A DNA stretch of 64,000 nucleotides from positions 20,800,304-20,864,303 of the forward strand of contig NW_004454177.1 of NCBI RefSeq assembly GCF_000283155.1, read 5' to 3'. Shown in pieces: positions 61,002-64,000 of this stretch (the first letter of the stretch is position 1; each line of letters starts with the position of its first letter). The stretch comes from Ceratotherium simum simum. Lineage: Eukaryota > Chordata > Mammalia > Perissodactyla > Rhinocerotidae. The notes below the pieces were generated by a model. The model searched no databases. It had not been told where the DNA came from and was given only the letters and a program-made list of their open reading frames with translations. The position numbers and the translations under genes were made by a program.

Positions 61002-62255
61002 CTGAGCGGGGGTGGGAGAGAGGAAAGAACAGTGGCTCTCTGTTGAGAATAGCACCACCAGAACACTTCTGCTCTCCAACTCACTTGTGCTCCGTGGCCA
61101 CCTGACCCCACTGAAGCAACAGGCCTCTACCTGGTATGGAGAACTGTCCTCAGTACCGGAGAAAGGCTTTAAAATAAGCATTTGAATTGGTGAGCACACT
61201 TTCTATACTATTCAAGGGAGATGTTTTATGTACCCTACCCCTATGAAATAATGTTACTTCTTGCAGCATTAGTGGGCTGACTTGAATTCAGACAAAATTT
61301 GCTTCTGAAACACGACTCACAGATAAGAGAAGTAAGATTCCTTCATATTACAAGAAATCAATGGAAAGAAGGATATTAAAGACATATTTTGGCCTTCTTT
61401 TACTTTTCTGATCTTGGGTGATTCTGAGTTACAAGGCATCCGAGTCCTTCATTCAAAGGCACCATTAAATGTCAGCTGCAAATTATAAGCTGCTCATGAT
61501 TTTTAAAGAAAGGACGTTTTCCTTTTCCTGCTAAGAATATAGTGACATAAGAAACTGGCTATTTAACTGGGTGGATTTTTTAACGTTCCTAAAAGTAAGG
61601 TGTAAGAAAAAAATCAGAGAAACTGTAATAAAGTCTTCAAATATATCTACATTAAAAACCAGTGTTTTCTATTAAATATTGATTGTGGGAAAAATTGGGG
61701 GAGGTGGCATGTATAAAATAAAATTAAAATGGCCACAGTTTACCACATGCTATGGGCTCAAGCTGCCACCCACCTCATCGTGGGGCTTGGCTCAGAATAG
61801 TAAGTTAGTGATAATGTGTGGCGTAGTTTCTCTTTTTATTTCTTTTCTCTGAGACACTTTGATACCCAAGAGATGATGCTTCAAGAACATAATGTGAAAG
61901 GAAGAAAGAAAATGACTGCTTCAGCCAGACTTTCTCTTGCTTTCCCCCCTACCACTTTGACAACAGGACAAAACCTGCTACAAAGTAGCACCCGATGTAC
62001 TTAATCACACAGTTGCAGAAAAGGGGGCATTGAGCAAACCACTTTTGTCCTTTGTAGCAGTAATGAATTTGCTTGTCCAAGGTCCCTTGCAGCTAGCTAT
62101 ACTGACGGAGAATATACAAATGTCAGAAGAGGGGGGCAGGTGTTGGGGAGACAGCATCAGTAAGAACATCCTCTATGTCTACCTAATTACCAATAAGGTG
62201 AGGTAAGGCTGAATTAAAGAATGAAGAAAGCAGCTTCCTAGGCCAGCACACTTAC
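61002..62255 (-). other. ARHGAP42: ARHGAP42 intron (1.25 kb)
   Basis: Between the exons at 62256-62400 and 60621-61001. An open frame on the - strand extends from 61199 into the exon in another frame and is not coding. No recognised repeat. Confidence 0.85.
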
Positions 62256-62400
62256 TATCGGGTTCTGCCAAGCAGGGGGTATACCTCCCTCTGGGCTTCC
62301 GGGAGCCTGTGGAGAGGCAGATCGCTCGTGTCCTTCGGGATCCAGATCGAGACTGAGGCTGAGGAAGAGGAATGCTCGGGTCTGGGGCTGTATGAAAAAT
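62256..62400 (-). CDS. ARHGAP42: ARHGAP42 exon just after RhoGAP domain
   Basis: This 145-nt exon encodes [40 protein letters not shown] and TPCLAEPD, plus one base of the next Ser codon. It follows directly on ...EILIEHYEK of the RhoGAP exon, giving [14 protein letters not shown] as in the ARHGAP42 protein. The segment is basic ([14 protein letters not shown]). The correct start uses the acceptor 'cttctatgtag' at 62402-62401. A second AG inside the exon (catacag, 62389-62388) is not used, since using it would change the frame. The donor is 'gata|gtaag'. Confidence 0.95.
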
Positions 62401-63622
62401 CTACATAGAAGAAAAATGGGCCGAGGTCAAAAAAGGGTGAAATGGCCATTTTCGTAGTAAAATAAGCTTTGAGAGTTATCAAACTATCTTAGAACTATAT
62501 GCTACTTAATCAGTTGCATGGCAAGAGATCCTTGATACAAAAAATAAATATCCTAGAGCAATTATGACTTTCTTTTCCATTTACATTGGGTCATGTGTCT
62601 TCTCTGAGTTTTCTTTTTTATTCTCCTCCATTCCCCAACAGTAAAATTCAGAAGATTTTCCAATAATTTTAAGAAACCTTTCAAATACAAACAAATGTCT
62701 ATGTCAAAACACACTGATTCCTTTTACTGTGATACTCTCTTTCTCTCTTCATGCTGAACATAACCCAAGGGAGAGGGGCTCATTCTGTATCATTTCCCCA
62801 GCTGAGCGGTCCCTTGCGTCTCAGGAAAAGGTGCTGTCATGCTCTTGGCCCTGAGCTGTCAAGGAATGTGACAAGCTGCAGGTAGAGGTCTGAGGACAGC
62901 TCCAGGATGCAGCCACGTGCTCTTGGGTTGTGAGAGAGCTTACAAACTTAGGTGGGCACAAACGGTATTCTTCTACAGGCACTAAGATGGGAACCAGGGC
63001 AAGAGCGAGAGGCACAGTCCTTCTCTCACAAGGACTAGATCAGACATAAATGAATCACAAATGTTTAGACCTTCAATGGCTGAATTTGCTTAATAATCCA
63101 ATCAGTTTGGCTATCCCAATTTCCCATGTCCATAGTTATTCTAAGATCTTGCTCTTTTAAAGAAACCCTCAGGGATTGGATACAGAAAGAACAAGACTCT
63201 GTTCCCTGAATTTTTTATTTTTTTTTAATTTAGAATACCACCTCTGCTGTATAATTAAGAGTCTAATTCCAGAAAGATAAAAAGGCTAAAATGGACTTAA
63301 CCACAAAGTGATTCTAAAGTATTCTCTGAATATGAGCAAAAAACTGACCACATAAATGCTAACGGAGAAAATCTTGAAAAGTAAATGATAAAAGAGGAAA
63401 GGAAACTATCTACCTGGAGGATTTTGAGAAGCACTGAAAAACTGAACAAGAAAGAAGAAAATTAAAGTCCTCACGAAGAAGTAATTTATACAAAATTTAC
63501 AAGACCAACATTTTACAGGAATCTGAGATCACAATGTGAAGCTCCTGGATGATACAAATGCAAAATTCCTTCTTCAAAGCAAGATACAAAATTCCATACT
63601 TTCATATGAAAATTCAGCCTAC
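62401..63622 (-). other. ARHGAP42: ARHGAP42 intron (1.2 kb)
   Basis: Between the RhoGAP exon (63623-63782) and the next exon. No recognised repeat or extra exon. Confidence 0.85.
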
Positions 63623-63782
63623 CTTTTCATAGTGCTCTATAAGAATTTCAACCACAATATTCTGAAATTTAATATTCATCATGGCAGCCACAGTTTCTTC
63701 CTGTGCTCTCATTAGGGTTGGGCCAAAAATGACACCAAGGTTTGAGACAGTCATGAGATTTTGTTGGCTGTGTAGTGATACT
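63623..63782 (-). CDS. ARHGAP42: ARHGAP42 exon, C-terminal part of RhoGAP domain
   Basis: This 160-nt exon encodes [40 protein letters not shown] and [30 protein letters not shown] is the hallmark RhoGAP block containing the conserved Asn and Pro that shape the GTPase-binding surface. The catalytic arginine finger lies earlier, outside the window. The acceptor is 'cttatttgcag' and the first base completes a codon of the upstream exon. It ends in phase 0 at GTAGGC. Paralogues ARHGAP26, ARHGAP10 and OPHN1 share this block, but the continuation (IFHTAPDPS..., [12 protein letters not shown]-terminal SH3) identifies ARHGAP42. Confidence 0.96.
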
Positions 63783-64000
63783 CTGCAAATAAGAGGAATA
63801 AAAATACCTTAAGCTAAATGTTTAATAATTATGAAATGTTCTCATCTATCAAGTTTCTGGCATAAATAAAATGTAAAATATGCCTCTATAGGCTAATTTC
63901 CCAAATAGTCAGCTTCAGCCACTCCCAATTTGCATTAGTGGGTATAGCCTAAAAAATTAACACTAGTCCAAGTAAAACATAATTACAAAGGTTAATCTAT
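63783..64000 (-). other. ARHGAP42: ARHGAP42 intron (partial)
   Basis: AT-rich DNA upstream of the RhoGAP exon; continues beyond the window. Nothing recognised. Confidence 0.7.

Noticed and set aside
60705..61199. 164-codon open frame on the - strand
   Set aside because: It overlaps the large ARHGAP42 exon in a different frame; the correct frame continues in register with the exons on both sides.
62388..62389. AG at 'catacag' as the splice acceptor of the ARHGAP42 exon
   Set aside because: Using the AG at 62402-62401 gives IFHTAPDPS, which continues the EHYEK of the RhoGAP exon in frame. The inner AG would delete four codons plus a base and break the frame.

Overview
This is nuclear DNA from a placental mammal, almost certainly a perissodactyl and most likely a horse-group (Equus) genome. 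The evidence is a set of tRNA-headed, A-tailed SINEs with the 'GGCCGGCCC..GTGGCG.AGTGGTTAAG' head and the 'GATGTTAGCTCAGGGC..ATCTTCCTC' tail, which I recognise as equine repetitive elements (ERE). Many have clean target-site duplications (TSDs). The DNA is AT-rich, has spliced exons, and carries degraded L1, L2, MIR, hAT and MLT1 repeats. There is no bacterial, viral or CRISPR system here; most open reading frames are chance frames in introns and repeats.

Layout. The left end (1-7538) is the 3' end of the progesterone receptor gene PGR on the + strand: exon 7 (3673-3830), an intron holding three EREs and old LINE sequence, and terminal exon 8 with the stop codon at 7536-7538. The AT-rich, ERE-free stretch that follows (to roughly 16-18 kb) probably contains the long PGR 3' UTR. 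About 18-42 kb is intergenic, with scattered MIR, L2, MLT1, L1 and DNA-transposon relics. It includes a notable cluster at 36.2-37.4 kb where an old L2 was hit by two pairs of EREs, each pair sharing one target site. The right end (47322-63782) is the 3' half of ARHGAP42 (GRAF3) on the - strand. Seven exons encode the last 357 residues: the end of the RhoGAP domain, a serine-rich linker and a C-terminal SH3 domain. Its 3' UTR should run leftwards from 47321 into the 42-47 kb region.

The two genes converge, with about 39.8 kb between their stop codons. They act in different pathways: PGR is a ligand-dependent nuclear receptor, and ARHGAP42 is a GTPase-activating protein that lowers RhoA signalling. 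Their proximity looks like ordinary conserved synteny, not an operon-like relationship. All splice junctions in the window are canonical GT-AG and all exon frames join without interruption, so both genes look intact as far as they are seen.

No previously undescribed gene system was found. The best leads are structural: two cases of tandem SINE insertion at one target site, an L1 copy that looks like a 3' transduction of another L1, hairpins in probable 3' UTRs, a DNA-transposon MITE carrying AATAAA hexamers where the ARHGAP42 3' UTR is expected, and a local diverged duplication near 18 kb.
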